A DNA stretch of 28,140 nucleotides from Actinomycetota bacterium (GCA_009699765.1 WLNN01000002.1:1-28140); one strand, 5' to 3'; shown: positions 16,544 to 24,719, numbered from the stretch's first letter. Translations and numbers: made by a program. Notes: generated by a model not told the origin, from the letters alone.

Positions 16544-17836
16544 CTAGCTTCTAGAAATCAGAAGTCGCCCTACGCGCTTTCCTTCCATAGAAACCACAGT
16601 GATTCGAATTCCATTGACGTTGAGTAGGTCACCCTCGACAGGAATACGTCCAAGGAAGTGCATTACATACCCGCTCAGAGTTTCATATGGGCCCTCAGGA
16701 ATATCGACCCCTGCTTGCTCGCTCAAATCCTCGAGCGAAATGAGGCCATCGACCTCAAAATCACTGGTGCGAGATTCAGACGAGAGATCTTGCTCGTCTT
16801 CGTCGTATTCATCACGGATATCGCCAATCAAACACTCAACGAGATCTTCCATGGTTACGATTCCATCGGTTCCGCCGTACTCATCTAAAACGATCGCCAG
16901 GTGCTGACGTTGTGCTCGCATCTCTGTCAGCGCCGGCAGAACACCCTTTGTGCCAGGCAAGAACATGATGCTTCTGCTTAGCTCTTGAATCTTTGCTTGA
17001 GAGTTTACAAGTGACGGATCAATTAAGTCACGTACGTGAATAAATCCAATGACTTCATCAGATGATCCACGAACCACCGGATAGCGAGAATGTGCCTTCT
17101 CTGATGCGAGCGCCATAGCTTTCGCGATTGTTAAAGAGCCGTCAATGAAATCCACTTCAGTGCGAGGAACCATAACTTCATGAACTTGTCGCTCTGAGGC
17201 GTTAAAGACTTCCTCAACTATGTCACGTTCTTCATCAGTAAGAGCAGCATGTCCTGCAACAAGATCAAGGAGTTCTTCTTCTGACATCTGCTCACGTTGT
17301 TCCTTGGGATCAATTCCGAAGAGGCGTACTACTTGATCGGTGGATTTGGAGAGCAGCCAAATAATCGGGCGAAATATATTTGCGATGAGATCGACAGAAG
17401 CAGCAGACCAGAGTGCAATTGGCTCGGTGCGAAAGAGTGCTAATCGCTTTGGTACCAACTCACCTAAAACGAGTGATATATACGCAATCACAATCGTCAC
17501 TGTTACGAGAGAAATCGTGCTTGCTGATCTCTCAGATATACCTTGATCAACTAGCCAAGGAATGAAATGGACTCCAAGTTTTTCTGCACCTAGAGCCGCC
17601 GAAAGAAAACCACAGAATGTGACACCGACCTGGGCGGCCGCTAAAAGTCTGTTCGGGTTAGAAGCTAACTTTGCTACGCGAGCTCCCCTTTTTCCACGCA
17701 GAGCCATCTGTTTGACCTGGCTCTCGCGAAGGGAGATTTGGGCTATTTCAGCGGCTACAAAGAGGCCAGCTACAAGAATTAGGGCTAGAACGATGAGAAC
17801 TGCTGAGATCAACGAGCCGCTCGGGTGTGGGTCCAT
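16544..17836 (-). CDS. CNNM/CorC-family membrane protein with CBS pair (hemolysin-like)
   Basis: A 430-residue protein with the standard three-part order. Residues about 10-190 are the DUF21/CNNM transmembrane domain, including FVAAEIAQISLRESQVKQMALRG and LVLGELVPKRLAL. Residues about 210-330 are a CBS pair, with VMVPRTEVDFI, HSRYPVV and GFIHVRDL, then LAIVLDEYGGTDGIVTMEDLVECLIGDIRDEYD. The final roughly 80 residues are the CorC_HlyC domain. Family members have been linked to Mg2+ or other divalent-cation efflux; the old name hemolysin is misleading. trpS follows after 35 nt. A minus-strand TAGACT 9 nt before the ATG would give a leader of about 3 nt. Confidence 0.92.
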   Translation of the reverse strand: MDPHPSGSLISAVLIVLALILVAGLFVAAEIAQISLRESQVKQMALRGKRGARVAKLASNPNRLLAAAQVGVTFCGFLSAALGAEKLGVHFIPWLVDQGISERSASTISLVTVTIVIAYISLVLGELVPKRLALFRTEPIALWSAASVDLIANIFRPIIWLLSKSTDQVVRLFGIDPKEQREQMSEEELLDLVAGHAALTDEERDIVEEVFNASERQVHEVMVPRTEVDFIDGSLTIAKAMALASEKAHSRYPVVRGSSDEVIGFIHVRDLIDPSLVNSQAKIQELSRSIMFLPGTKGVLPALTEMRAQRQHLAIVLDEYGGTDGIVTMEDLVECLIGDIRDEYDEDEQDLSSESRTSDFEVDGLISLEDLSEQAGVDIPEGPYETLSGYVMHFLGRIPVEGDLLNVNGIRITVVSMEGKRVGRLLISRS

Positions 17837-17845
17837 AGTGAGATA

Positions 17846-17851
17846 AGTCTA
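17846..17851 (-). promoter_or_regulatory. Candidate -10 of the CNNM/CorC gene
   Basis: Minus-strand TAGACT ends 9 nt before the ATG at 17836. It lies in the 127-bp divergent region shared with the MsiK gene, 32 bp from the opposing -10. Confidence 0.4.
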
Positions 17852-17883
17852 GCGAGCGACTTCCTTCTTGGTCTACGTAAGGC

Positions 17884-17889
17884 TAATCT
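17884..17889 (+). promoter_or_regulatory. -10 element of the msiK leader promoter
   Basis: TAATCT, with the expected transcription start near G17896, exactly where the first leader hairpin begins. TTCCTT at 17861-17866 is a weak -35 with a 17-bp spacer. Unlike most genes here, this one would have a leader of about 68 nt. Confidence 0.5.
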
Positions 17890-17894
17890 TGCCC

Positions 17895-17963
17895 CGTTGG
17901 CCAACCGGCCAGCGCCTTACCCTCGGAACGTCGGGCACGTACCTGCCCGGATAAGGAAGAAAA
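17895..17963 (+). promoter_or_regulatory. Structured 5' leader of msiK, two hairpins (msiK RNA motif candidate)
   Basis: The leader is strikingly GC-rich next to its surroundings and can fold into two strong hairpins. Hairpin 1 is CGTTGGCC-AACC-GGCCAGCG (17895-17914, 8 bp including one G-T). Hairpin 2 is CGGGCA-CGTACC-TGCCCG (17932-17949, 6 bp). A good ribosome site AAGGAAG (17953-17959) follows four bases later. An RNA motif named msiK is known upstream of actinobacterial msiK genes, and the position fits, but I cannot confirm membership from memory of its consensus. It may act as a cis-regulator of translation or mRNA stability. Confidence 0.5.
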
Positions 17964-19046
17964 ATGGCATCAGTTGTATTCGAAAATGCATCACGTATCT
18001 ACCCAGGCACAACAGCACCTGCTGTAGACAAGCTCAACCTCACCGTCGCAGATGGCGAGTTCCTTGTTCTTGTTGGTCCATCAGGTTGCGGAAAGTCCAC
18101 ATCACTTCGTATGTTGGCTGGTCTTGAGGAGATCGATGGTGGTCGTATTCTCATCGGCGATCGTGACGTTACAAACGTTGCACCAAAGGATCGCGACATC
18201 GCAATGGTTTTCCAGTCATATGCGTTGTACCCACACATGACAGTTGCAGAGAATATGGGCTTTGCACTCAAGATCGCAGGCGTCGATAAGGCAGAACGCG
18301 AGAAGCGTGTTCGCGATGCTGCAAAGCTTCTTGACCTCGAGCTCTATCTCGAGCGTAAGCCAAAGGCACTTTCTGGCGGTCAGCGTCAGCGCGTTGCTAT
18401 GGGTCGCGCAATCGTTCGCGAACCACAGGTCTTCTTAATGGATGAGCCTCTCTCTAACCTTGATGCAAAGCTTCGCGTTGCAACACGTACTCAGATTGCA
18501 GCGCTTCAGCGTCGCCTCGGAATCACAACTGTTTATGTAACTCACGACCAGGTTGAAGCTATGACCATGGGTGATCGCGTTGCAGTTCTTAAGGATGGTC
18601 TCCTACAGCAGGTAGACACACCACGTAATCTTTATGATAAGCCAGCAAATGCATTCGTTGCCGGCTTTATCGGATCTCCTGCAATGAACTTGCTTATTGC
18701 ACCTGTCTCAGGTGGCAAAGCTCAGATGGGCGATCTCAATATCGATGTACCTGCATCAGCTGGTTCATCAGTAATCGTTGGTATCCGTCCAGAAGGATGG
18801 GTTCCTGCAGAGACTGGCTTCCACGTTCTTGTTGAAGTTGTTGAAGAGCTTGGATCAGATGCATTTGTTTATGGAAAGCCTGCTGATACAAATGTTCAGT
18901 TTGCTAACTCAACAGATGAAGGCGCACAGGTAATTGTTCGCTGGGATCCAAAGAACCCACCAAAGCCAGGTCAGACTGTGACAGTAGCCAATATTGGTAA
19001 CGCTGTTCATCTATTTGACGCAGCAACTGGTGCTCGTATTAACTAA
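17964..19046 (+). CDS. msiK: MsiK/UgpC-type multi-sugar ABC transporter ATP-binding protein
   Basis: A 360-residue CUT1-family ATPase. Walker A is GPSGCGKST (38-46), the Q-loop is MVFQSYALYPHMTVAEN, the signature is LSGGQRQRVAMGRAI and Walker B is VFLMDEPLSNLDAKLR. THDQVEAMTMGDRVAVL is the H-loop block. The C-terminal third is the MalK-type regulatory OB/TOBE domain, including IVGIRPEGW. No sugar permease or binding protein is adjacent. In actinobacteria MsiK is a shared ATPase serving several sugar importers encoded elsewhere, which fits its solitary position. It has its own promoter, a structured leader and a Shine-Dalgarno, and ends at a strong terminator. UgpC or another single-substrate ATPase is the alternative. 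Confidence 0.92.
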   Translation: MASVVFENASRIYPGTTAPAVDKLNLTVADGEFLVLVGPSGCGKSTSLRMLAGLEEIDGGRILIGDRDVTNVAPKDRDIAMVFQSYALYPHMTVAENMGFALKIAGVDKAEREKRVRDAAKLLDLELYLERKPKALSGGQRQRVAMGRAIVREPQVFLMDEPLSNLDAKLRVATRTQIAALQRRLGITTVYVTHDQVEAMTMGDRVAVLKDGLLQQVDTPRNLYDKPANAFVAGFIGSPAMNLLIAPVSGGKAQMGDLNIDVPASAGSSVIVGIRPEGWVPAETGFHVLVEVVEELGSDAFVYGKPADTNVQFANSTDEGAQVIVRWDPKNPPKPGQTVTVANIGNAVHLFDAATGARIN

Positions 19047-19057
19047 TAAGAATCAAT

Positions 19058-19099
19058 ATAAGAAAAGCCCCATCGGTAATCCGGCGGGGCTTTTCTTAT
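19058..19099. terminator. Bidirectional intrinsic terminator between msiK and the DinB-like gene
   Basis: Left arm ATAAGAAAAGCCCC (19058-19071) pairs perfectly over 14 bp with right arm GGGGCTTTTCTTAT (19086-19099). An inner CGG-TAAT-CCG helix lies in the loop. The A-rich outer left arm and T-rich outer right arm give a U-tract in both directions. The right arm contains the stop codon of the minus-strand gene (19096-19098). Confidence 0.9.
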
Positions 19100-19617
19100 T
19101 CTCCAATAGTTTCGGCGTAGGCCCACAGGTCATAATCATCAAGGCTAATCGTATTGAAGCCACGAAATTCAAGAGCTGAAATTAGTTGCGCACGATGCTC
19201 GGTCGCGTGATGGATTGCTTGAGAAATAACTGTTGAACGTTTGCGAGCAATAATTTTGCCCTCCCACTCACGATAGACAGTTCCATCCGGATGCATTGAC
19301 TCTGCGACTAAATCTTCATCTGCAGTTAGCAAAGTAGGCAGAACAGATTTCACATCAGCACTCGTCTTTGGAATTAATTCACTTTCGATGTATCGAGCTC
19401 TATCTTGCTCGCCAATCTGTAAATCTTCGAGTGAATTAATTTTTAGGCGATAGCCATAGAAATGAGCCGATCGAATAATGTGATGGATGATCTCACGTGC
19501 AGTCCATTCGGGATTGACCATGTATGAATCGAGAGCCTCATCTGGGAGTTCTGAGACCTTAGTAAGAATCTCCTGATTAGCCCAGGCCATATGCCTTAGT
19601 AATTTAGTTGCATCCAT
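19096..19617 (-). CDS. DinB-superfamily protein
   Basis: A 173-residue four-helix-bundle protein. The start LLRHMAWANQEILTKVSELPDEAL is the usual DinB opening (YxxWAnxxllexvxxLs). HHIIRSAHFYGYRL (about 45-58) and AIHHATEHRAQLISALEFRG near the C-terminus carry the His residues of the metal-binding triad typical of DinB/YfiT proteins. These are putative metal-dependent enzymes, often thiol-transfer related; in actinobacteria some use mycothiol. No specific reaction can be assigned. The gene has a perfect TATAAT 7 nt before its ATG and ends inside a bidirectional terminator, so it is probably a single-gene, leaderless transcription unit. Confidence 0.8.
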   Translation of the reverse strand: MDATKLLRHMAWANQEILTKVSELPDEALDSYMVNPEWTAREIIHHIIRSAHFYGYRLKINSLEDLQIGEQDRARYIESELIPKTSADVKSVLPTLLTADEDLVAESMHPDGTVYREWEGKIIARKRSTVISQAIHHATEHRAQLISALEFRGFNTISLDDYDLWAYAETIGE

Positions 19618-19624
19618 AATTAAA

Positions 19625-19630
19625 ATTATA
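19625..19630 (-). promoter_or_regulatory. -10 element (perfect TATAAT), leaderless promoter of the DinB-like gene
   Basis: Minus-strand TATAAT ends 7 nt before the ATG at 19617. The -35 position (TGTATT, 17-bp spacer) is weak. Confidence 0.6.
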
Positions 19631-19653
19631 TAGAAGGTATTGTGGTAAATACA

Positions 19654-19791
19654 TTAATTACTATGAATGATAAATTCTTGATCGTCCTTGTTCATCTCTG
19701 GCGAAGAGAAAGCGCCAGCAACTACAGCAACGATTGCCAGAGCTATGAGTGACCAAACTATTTTTTTGGAAACTCTTATCTTGCTTTTCAT
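19654..19791 (-). CDS. Small single-pass membrane protein, 45 aa, unrecognised
   Basis: A short frame in the 198-bp gap between icd and the DinB-like gene encodes 45 residues. A basic N-terminus (MKSKIRVSKK) is followed by a hydrophobic stretch IVWSLIALAIVAVVAGAFSS and then an acidic, polar tail (PEMNKDDQEFIIHSN). This is a textbook positive-inside, single-pass membrane topology, unlikely in random intergenic DNA. The ATG lies 24 nt after the icd stop codon. No Shine-Dalgarno is visible; a minus-strand TAGCAT (19804-19809) ends 12 nt upstream. A secreted peptide with a signal sequence is an alternative reading. I do not recognise a family. Confidence 0.5.
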   Translation of the reverse strand: MKSKIRVSKKIVWSLIALAIVAVVAGAFSSPEMNKDDQEFIIHSN

Positions 19792-19805
19792 TAATGAGTA
19801 GAAAT

Positions 19806-19827
19806 GCTATGGCGGTTAAGCCATAGC
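19806..19827 (-). terminator. Hairpin at the icd stop codon, possible terminator
   Basis: GCTATGGC (19806-19813) and GCCATAGC (19820-19827) form a perfect 8-bp stem with a 6-nt loop that contains the icd stop codon. On the minus strand it is followed by ATTTCTACTC, a poor U-tract, so it may be a weak terminator or a 3' stabilising structure. Confidence 0.45.
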
Positions 19828-21030
19828 CTTCTTCAAGTTTTCATCAATTGAAGCTAAGAACTCTTGCGTTGTTTGGTAAGGAGCATCCTTAGAGATCAAG
19901 AGCGCGAGATCTTTGGTCATCTTTCCTTCTTCAACAGTCTGAATACATACCTGCTCTAGAGTCTGCGTGAATTTAGCGAGTTCAGAGTTGTTATCAAGCT
20001 TTGCACGGTGTGCAAGTCCCTGTGTCCAAGCGAAGATTGATGCGATTGGATTTGTTGAGGTTGCCTTACCTGCCTGATGATCGCGGTAGTGACGTGTCAC
20101 GGTTCCGTGAGCAGCCTCAGACTCGCAAACTTTTCCATCTGGTGTCATAAGAACTGATGTCATCAAACCGAGTGAGCCATAACCCTGTGCCACGGTATCT
20201 GATTGAACGTCACCGTCGTAGTTCTTACATGCCCAAACGTATCCACCCTCCATACGAAGTGACATAGCAACCATGTCATCAATGAGGCGGTGCTCGTACC
20301 AGATTCCGGCTGCATCAAATGCAGTCTTGAACTCTGCTTGGTAAATCTCTTCAAAGATATCTTTGAAACGCCCGTCGTATGCCTTAAGAATTGTGTTCTT
20401 TGTTGAGAGATAAACCGGGAACTTACGGAGCAAGCCATAGTTAAGTGATGCGCGAGCAAAGTCGCGAATTGAATCATCAACGTTGTACATAGCAAGTGCT
20501 ACACCTGATGATTGAAAATCAAAAACTTCGTGAGTGATTGGCGTTGAGCCATCTTCTGGAACGAATGAGAGTGTCAGCTTTCCTTTTCCTGGAACGCGGA
20601 AATCTGTTGCTTTGTACTGATCACCAAAAGCGTGGCGGCCGATAACGATTGGCTTAGTCCAGTGTGGAACCAAACGCGGAACGTTTGAGATGATGATTGG
20701 CTCGCGGAAAATTACTCCACCAAGAATGTTGCGGATTGTTCCGTTAGGAGACTTCCACATCTTCTTTAGCCCAAACTCTTCAACGCGAGCCTCATCAGGA
20801 GTGATAGTTGCGCATTTGATGCCAACGCCGTGCTTTTGAATAGCTTTAGCGGAATCAATAGTTACCTGGTCATCTGTTGCATCACGATGCTCCATACCGA
20901 GGTCGTAGTACTCAAGATTGACGTCGAGATAAGGCAAAATCAACTTATCTTTGATGAACTGCCACATAATGCGGGTCATCTCATCACCGTCGAGCTCTAC
21001 AACTGTTCCTGATACTTTGATCTTTGACAT
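19816..21030 (-). CDS. icd: NADP-dependent isocitrate dehydrogenase (homodimeric, eukaryote-like type)
   Basis: A 404-residue enzyme converting isocitrate to 2-oxoglutarate and CO2 with NADP+. [21 protein letters not shown] at the N-terminus and [13 protein letters not shown] (about 93-105) match the homodimeric type also found in eukaryotes and mycobacterial Icd1, not the 740-residue monomeric type. [20 protein letters not shown] and [30 protein letters not shown] carry catalytic Tyr, Lys and Asp residues. [12 protein letters not shown] is the NADP-binding segment. A good AGGAG lies 6 nt before the ATG. It follows mdh by 35 nt, so the two TCA enzymes form an operon likely driven by the mdh promoter with its operator-like palindrome. 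Confidence 0.97.
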   Translation of the reverse strand: MSKIKVSGTVVELDGDEMTRIMWQFIKDKLILPYLDVNLEYYDLGMEHRDATDDQVTIDSAKAIQKHGVGIKCATITPDEARVEEFGLKKMWKSPNGTIRNILGGVIFREPIIISNVPRLVPHWTKPIVIGRHAFGDQYKATDFRVPGKGKLTLSFVPEDGSTPITHEVFDFQSSGVALAMYNVDDSIRDFARASLNYGLLRKFPVYLSTKNTILKAYDGRFKDIFEEIYQAEFKTAFDAAGIWYEHRLIDDMVAMSLRMEGGYVWACKNYDGDVQSDTVAQGYGSLGLMTSVLMTPDGKVCESEAAHGTVTRHYRDHQAGKATSTNPIASIFAWTQGLAHRAKLDNNSELAKFTQTLEQVCIQTVEEGKMTKDLALLISKDAPYQTTQEFLASIDENLKKAMA

Positions 21031-21065
21031 TTTCTTCTCCTGATTAGCCTTGAATTAAAGAGTTT

Positions 21066-22016
21066 TTACAGTGCTTGAACGTCTGCTTGCTTTGCGCGAA
21101 CCGCTTCCGCAGCTTCTTTCAGCGATGCAACCTCAGAATCTGTGAGCTTGCTTTCAACAACCTTACGGATACCACTCTTACCAATCTCAGCTTCAACGCC
21201 GAGATAAACACCAGTGATTCCGTATTCGCCATCAACCCATGCGCAGACAGGCATTACAGCACCAGAATCTTCAATGACAGCCTTTGCCATACGAGCAGCC
21301 GCTGCAGATGGGGCGTAGTAAGCAGATCCTGTCTTCAAAAGTGCAACGACTTCTGCTCCACCATTGCGAGTGCGATCAACGAGTTCATCAATTTCTGCTT
21401 GAGATAACTTTTCAGAAAGTGGCTTGCCATCAACTGTGCAACGACTTGGAACTGGAACCATTGTGTCGCCGTGTGAGCCCAAGGTAAGAGTCTTCACTGA
21501 ACTAACTGCAACACCGAGCTTCTCAGCAACAAAATTAGTAAAGCGCGCAGTGTCGAGCATTCCTGCTTGACCCATCACGCGATTCTTTGGAAAGTTAGTT
21601 GCAAGTTGTGCCAATGCTGTCATTTCATCAAGTGGATTAGAGACCACGATGATGACTGCATTAGGTGAATGCTTTGCAATGTTCTCTGCTACACCACGAA
21701 CGATTCCAGCATTAACACCTATGAGATCCATGCGGCTCATGCCCGGCTTACGTGGAAGTCCCGCAGTAATTACAACTACATCTGAATTAGCTGTCTTCTC
21801 GTAACCTGCACCATCAGCAGTTGTTGTTGCGCCGGTAATTTTTGTCTCAAAGCCTTCGATTGAACGAGATTGGTTCATATCAAGAGCGAGACCTTCTGGC
21901 TTACCTTCGACGATGTCGGTAAGAACTACCTCATCGAAAATGTTGTACTCAGCTAAACGAAGAGCTGTAGTTGATCCGTAAAATCCTGCACCTACAACGG
22001 TGACCTTCTTTGACAT
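21066..22016 (-). CDS. mdh: Malate dehydrogenase (LDH-like type)
   Basis: A 316-residue NAD-dependent malate dehydrogenase interconverting malate and oxaloacetate. The Rossmann loop is GAGFYGSTTA (9-18), with Asp34 selecting NAD. Substrate-binding Arg89 and Arg95 lie in LPRKPGMSRMDL; the second Arg in place of the lactate dehydrogenase Gln indicates malate. The catalytic pair is Asp155 and His182 (LDTARF and GSHGDTMVPV), with Arg158 as the third substrate Arg. This is the shorter LDH-like form (MDH3 type) rather than the roughly 330-residue cytosolic type of many actinobacteria. The ATG is preceded by AGGA within AAGGATAGGA. icd follows after 35 nt. Confidence 0.95.
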   Translation of the reverse strand: MSKKVTVVGAGFYGSTTALRLAEYNIFDEVVLTDIVEGKPEGLALDMNQSRSIEGFETKITGATTTADGAGYEKTANSDVVVITAGLPRKPGMSRMDLIGVNAGIVRGVAENIAKHSPNAVIIVVSNPLDEMTALAQLATNFPKNRVMGQAGMLDTARFTNFVAEKLGVAVSSVKTLTLGSHGDTMVPVPSRCTVDGKPLSEKLSQAEIDELVDRTRNGGAEVVALLKTGSAYYAPSAAAARMAKAVIEDSGAVMPVCAWVDGEYGITGVYLGVEAEIGKSGIRKVVESKLTDSEVASLKEAAEAVRAKQADVQAL

Positions 22017-22043
22017 TGATGCGTCCTATCCTTGTCGATACAT

Positions 22044-22069
22044 GAGTTATCTTGACGTCGAGATAACTC
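22044..22069. promoter_or_regulatory. Operator-like 26-bp palindrome upstream of mdh
   Basis: Arms GAGTTATCT (22044-22052) and AGATAACTC (22061-22069) are perfect 9-bp inverted repeats around a GACGTC core that is itself palindromic; only one base pair (22053/22060) breaks full symmetry. It lies in the 52-bp gap between the DUF3017 gene and mdh, overlapping the predicted mdh -10 and transcription start. This is the expected place for a repressor operator. The regulator is unknown to me. Confidence 0.6.
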
Positions 22070-22071
22070 TA
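22066..22071 (-). promoter_or_regulatory. Candidate -10 of mdh-icd
   Basis: Minus-strand TAGAGT begins with the TAG stop codon of the DUF3017 gene and enters the palindrome. Transcription would start near 22058, giving a leader of about 42 nt with the AGGA ribosome site. The -35 is not evident. Confidence 0.35.
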
Positions 22072-22311
22072 CAACCCTTTTGGTAGAGCGATTGCCAGGG
22101 TGAAGAGCACCCCCGCTAAGGCTAGAGGGAAGTAAGTCTCAATAATTCGGCGGCGTCCCGAAGACCGCCCCCACTGTGCAAGGGCAATTATCCCGGTTCC
22201 GAGAGCAATCAAAATTGAGCCGGAGCGAACTGCGCCAAATACGCCGACACCGACTCCAACGATTATTAGCGCCGCAGCTACTCGCCGCTGAAAAAGTGTT
22301 ATCGCTCGCAT
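22069..22311 (-). CDS. DUF3017 small integral membrane protein
   Basis: An 80-residue hydrophobic protein with three predicted membrane helices (about 11-27, 31-46 and 60-78) and a basic loop [15 protein letters not shown] between the second and third. Size, topology and position directly after folD match the actinobacterial DUF3017 family (for example Rv3355c beside folD in M. tuberculosis). The ATG overlaps the folD end by 13 nt, so the two are co-translated. No function is known for the family. Confidence 0.8.
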   Translation of the reverse strand: MRAITLFQRRVAAALIIVGVGVGVFGAVRSGSILIALGTGIIALAQWGRSSGRRRIIETYFPLALAGVLFTLAIALPKGL

Positions 22312-23141
22312 GCATCAACCACATTTGTTAGCAGCATTGCACGAGTCATAGGTCCGACTCCGCCCGGCATCGGCGCGATCCATGAAGCAACTTCATTTAC
22401 TCGCGGATCAATGTCACCGAGCAGACCTGCATCGGTACGTGAAATTCCAACGTCGAGAACTGCTGCACCTGGTTTTATCATCTCCGGTTTTAAGAAATGT
22501 GCCTGACCAATTGCGGCGACGACAATATCTGCGCGACGAGTATGCGAAAGCAAATCTTTTGTACCGGTATGTGTCAAAGTCACAGTAGCGTTTTCTTGCT
22601 TGCGCGTGAGCAACAATCCAAGTGGCCGACCAACTGTGAGACCACGACCGATGACGACTACTTCTGCACCATTTAATGCAACGTTGTAGTGATTGAGAAG
22701 TTCAACGATTCCACGAGGCGTGCAAGGAAGTGGTGCATCATAACCAGCAACGAGTCTTCCTAAATTCATTGGGTGTAATCCATCTGCATCTTTTTCTGGA
22801 TCAATTGCTTCAAGGATTACCTGAGTATCAATTCCTCGAGGTAACGGAAGCTGCACGATATAGCCAGTACATTCCTTAGCGTTATTTAAATCGCGAATCG
22901 CAGCAAGAATATCTGCCTGCGTAGCGCTCTCAGGTAGATCTACGCGGATTGAATTAATTCCAACTTCTTGGCAATCGCGATGCTTGCCACCAACATACGA
23001 ATGCGATCCGGGATCATCTCCTACTAAAACTGTGCCAAGTCCCGGCGTAATTCCCTTGGCTTGGAGTGCAGAGGTGCGAGCCGCAAGGTCCTTTTTAACC
23101 GAGGCCGCTAAAGCCTTGCCATCTAGAATCTGTGCGCTCAT
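22299..23141 (-). CDS. folD: Bifunctional methylene-THF dehydrogenase / methenyl-THF cyclohydrolase
   Basis: A 280-residue protein that interconverts 5,10-methylene-THF and 10-formyl-[18 protein letters not shown] carries the catalytic Tyr and Lys (YxxxK), [13 protein letters not shown] is the QLPLP folate motif, [17 protein letters not shown] the DxDG block, [17 protein letters not shown] the NADP loop and [12 protein letters not shown] the C-terminal signature. The ATG at 23141 is preferred over the in-frame TTG at 23147, because a TAAGGT -10 ends exactly 6 nt before it. The product, 10-formyl-THF, is the substrate of PurN and PurH encoded just upstream. The DUF3017 gene overlaps its 3' end. 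Confidence 0.96.
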   Translation of the reverse strand: MSAQILDGKALAASVKKDLAARTSALQAKGITPGLGTVLVGDDPGSHSYVGGKHRDCQEVGINSIRVDLPESATQADILAAIRDLNNAKECTGYIVQLPLPRGIDTQVILEAIDPEKDADGLHPMNLGRLVAGYDAPLPCTPRGIVELLNHYNVALNGAEVVVIGRGLTVGRPLGLLLTRKQENATVTLTHTGTKDLLSHTRRADIVVAAIGQAHFLKPEMIKPGAAVLDVGISRTDAGLLGDIDPRVNEVASWIAPMPGGVGPMTRAMLLTNVVDACER

Positions 23142-23147
23142 GAGCAA

Positions 23148-23153
23148 ACCTTA
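23148..23153 (-). promoter_or_regulatory. -10 element, leaderless promoter of folD
   Basis: Minus-strand TAAGGT ends 6 nt before the folD ATG at 23141, in the 24-bp gap after purH. It is the same hexamer as the birA -10. Confidence 0.5.
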
Positions 23154-23165
23154 TCTATTAGTAAA

Positions 23166-24707
23166 TCAAGCGTGTGAAAAGTGTCTTGTGCCGGTAAAGA
23201 ACATTGCAATTCCTGCCTTTTGCGCAGCAGCTATTACTTCTTCATCGCGAACTGAGCCACCTGGTTGAACGATTGCAGCCACACCGGCATTGGTAAGAAT
23301 TTCTAGACCGTCGGCAAATGGGAAAAACGCATCTGATGCAGCAACGCTTGCCTTCACGCGATCGCCTGCACGATCAACAGCAAGCTTTGCAGAATCAACG
23401 CGATTAACTTGTCCCATTCCAATACCTACCGCCGCACCATCATGAGCAAGCAAGATTGCATTGCTCTTTACTGCTCGAACTGCACGCCATGCGAATTGAA
23501 GGTCAGCTAAAACAGCTGGTGCTACAGGTGCTCCAGTGACTTGCTTCCAATTATTTACATCATCACCATCGGCATTTATGAGATCTGTTTGTTGTACTAA
23601 GACACCACCTGAGACAGGTCTGATTTCTAATGGCGAAATTCGAGTAATTGGATTGGTAAGAATTCGGATAGATGGCTTCTTCATCAATATTTCTAAAGCA
23701 GCTGGTTCGTAATCAGGTGCGATGATGACTTCGGTAAAAATCTGTGAGAGAGGCTCTGCCATTGCAACGGTCACTGTGCGATTGGCAGCAACAACTCCAC
23801 CGAATGCCGATACCGGGTCACATAAATGTGCTTTCTTATATGCGTCAGCGATATCGACACCTATTGCAATGCCACATGGATTTGCATGCTTGATAATTGC
23901 AACGCAAGGATCTGAGTGATCAAGGGCTGCTCGCCAAGCTGCATCTGCATCGGTGTAATTATTGAATGACATTTCTTTGCCATGCGATTGAACTGCGCTA
24001 ACGATTCCCGGAGGACCACCACGATAAATTGCTGCCTGCTGATGGGGATTCTCGCCATAGCGCAGAGTGTTTTCACGCTTCCAAATAAGTCCGAGCCAAT
24101 CAGGCATCTCCATTGAAATTGTTGTACCGAGCCAACTTGCAATTGTGAGATCGTATTCAGCTGTCGTGCGAAACACTTCTAGGGCGAGAGTCTTACGCTC
24201 ATCAGCAGTGAATCCACCTGCCTTAATTGCCTCAATTGCAGCGTCATATTGGTGCTCGTGACACAGAACAGCGACAGAGCCATGGTTTTTAGCCGCACCG
24301 CGCAACATTGAAGGACCACCGATATCAATTTGTTCGATTGAGTCTGCAAAGTTTGCGCCAGACATAATAGTTTTTAAGAATGGGTAGAGATTAATTACAA
24401 CTAAATCAAATGGTTCGATATCAAGCTCTTTAATGGCAGCAAGGTGGTCAGGATTATTCTGATCAGCCAGAATTCCTGAATGCACGCGTGGGTGAAGAGT
24501 CTTTACGCGACCACCCATAATCTCGGGGAATCCTGTATAGCTACTTACTTCGGTAACTGCGATACCAGCATCTGCCAAAGTTTTTGCAGTTGAACCAGTT
24601 GAGAGAATTTCGACCCCGGCATCTGCGAGTACTTGTCCGAGTTCAAGCAGACGATCTTTGTCGTAGACGCTTAGCAATGCGCGGCGAATTGGTTTGCGAT
24701 CTGACAT
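23166..24707 (-). CDS. purH: Bifunctional AICAR formyltransferase / IMP cyclohydrolase
   Basis: A 513-residue enzyme catalysing the last two steps to IMP. The N-terminal cyclohydrolase half has [46 protein letters not shown] and NLYPF. The transformylase half has [28 protein letters not shown] with the catalytic Lys-His, and ends with [27 protein letters not shown] and FTGTRHFSH. Two ATGs are possible: 24713 and 24707. GGAG lies 8 nt before 24707 but only 2 nt before 24713, and homologues start M(S/T)DR; however a TAATTT hexamer 6 nt before 24713 leaves a leaderless start open. It follows purN by 16-22 nt. Confidence 0.96.
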   Translation of the reverse strand: MSDRKPIRRALLSVYDKDRLLELGQVLADAGVEILSTGSTAKTLADAGIAVTEVSSYTGFPEIMGGRVKTLHPRVHSGILADQNNPDHLAAIKELDIEPFDLVVINLYPFLKTIMSGANFADSIEQIDIGGPSMLRGAAKNHGSVAVLCHEHQYDAAIEAIKAGGFTADERKTLALEVFRTTAEYDLTIASWLGTTISMEMPDWLGLIWKRENTLRYGENPHQQAAIYRGGPPGIVSAVQSHGKEMSFNNYTDADAAWRAALDHSDPCVAIIKHANPCGIAIGVDIADAYKKAHLCDPVSAFGGVVAANRTVTVAMAEPLSQIFTEVIIAPDYEPAALEILMKKPSIRILTNPITRISPLEIRPVSGGVLVQQTDLINADGDDVNNWKQVTGAPVAPAVLADLQFAWRAVRAVKSNAILLAHDGAAVGIGMGQVNRVDSAKLAVDRAGDRVKASVAASDAFFPFADGLEILTNAGVAAIVQPGGSVRDEEVIAAAQKAGIAMFFTGTRHFSHA

Positions 24708-24719
24708 TCTCATGGCTCC

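Noticed and set aside
17896-17905. GTTGGCCAAC palindrome as a protein operator upstream of msiK
   Set aside because: It is only 10 bp and is better explained as part of a longer RNA hairpin in the leader (17895-17914); an operator role cannot be excluded.
17825-18127. Open frame overlapping the msiK leader and start, considered as an upstream regulatory ORF
   Set aside because: Composition is atypical (rich in Arg, His and Cys), it runs in another frame through the real gene and begins inside the CNNM gene; it is better explained as a shadow frame.
22069-22311. DUF3017 gene as a folD 3' artefact
   Set aside because: Three clear membrane helices, a 13-nt overlap typical of coupled genes and matching synteny in mycobacteria support a real gene.
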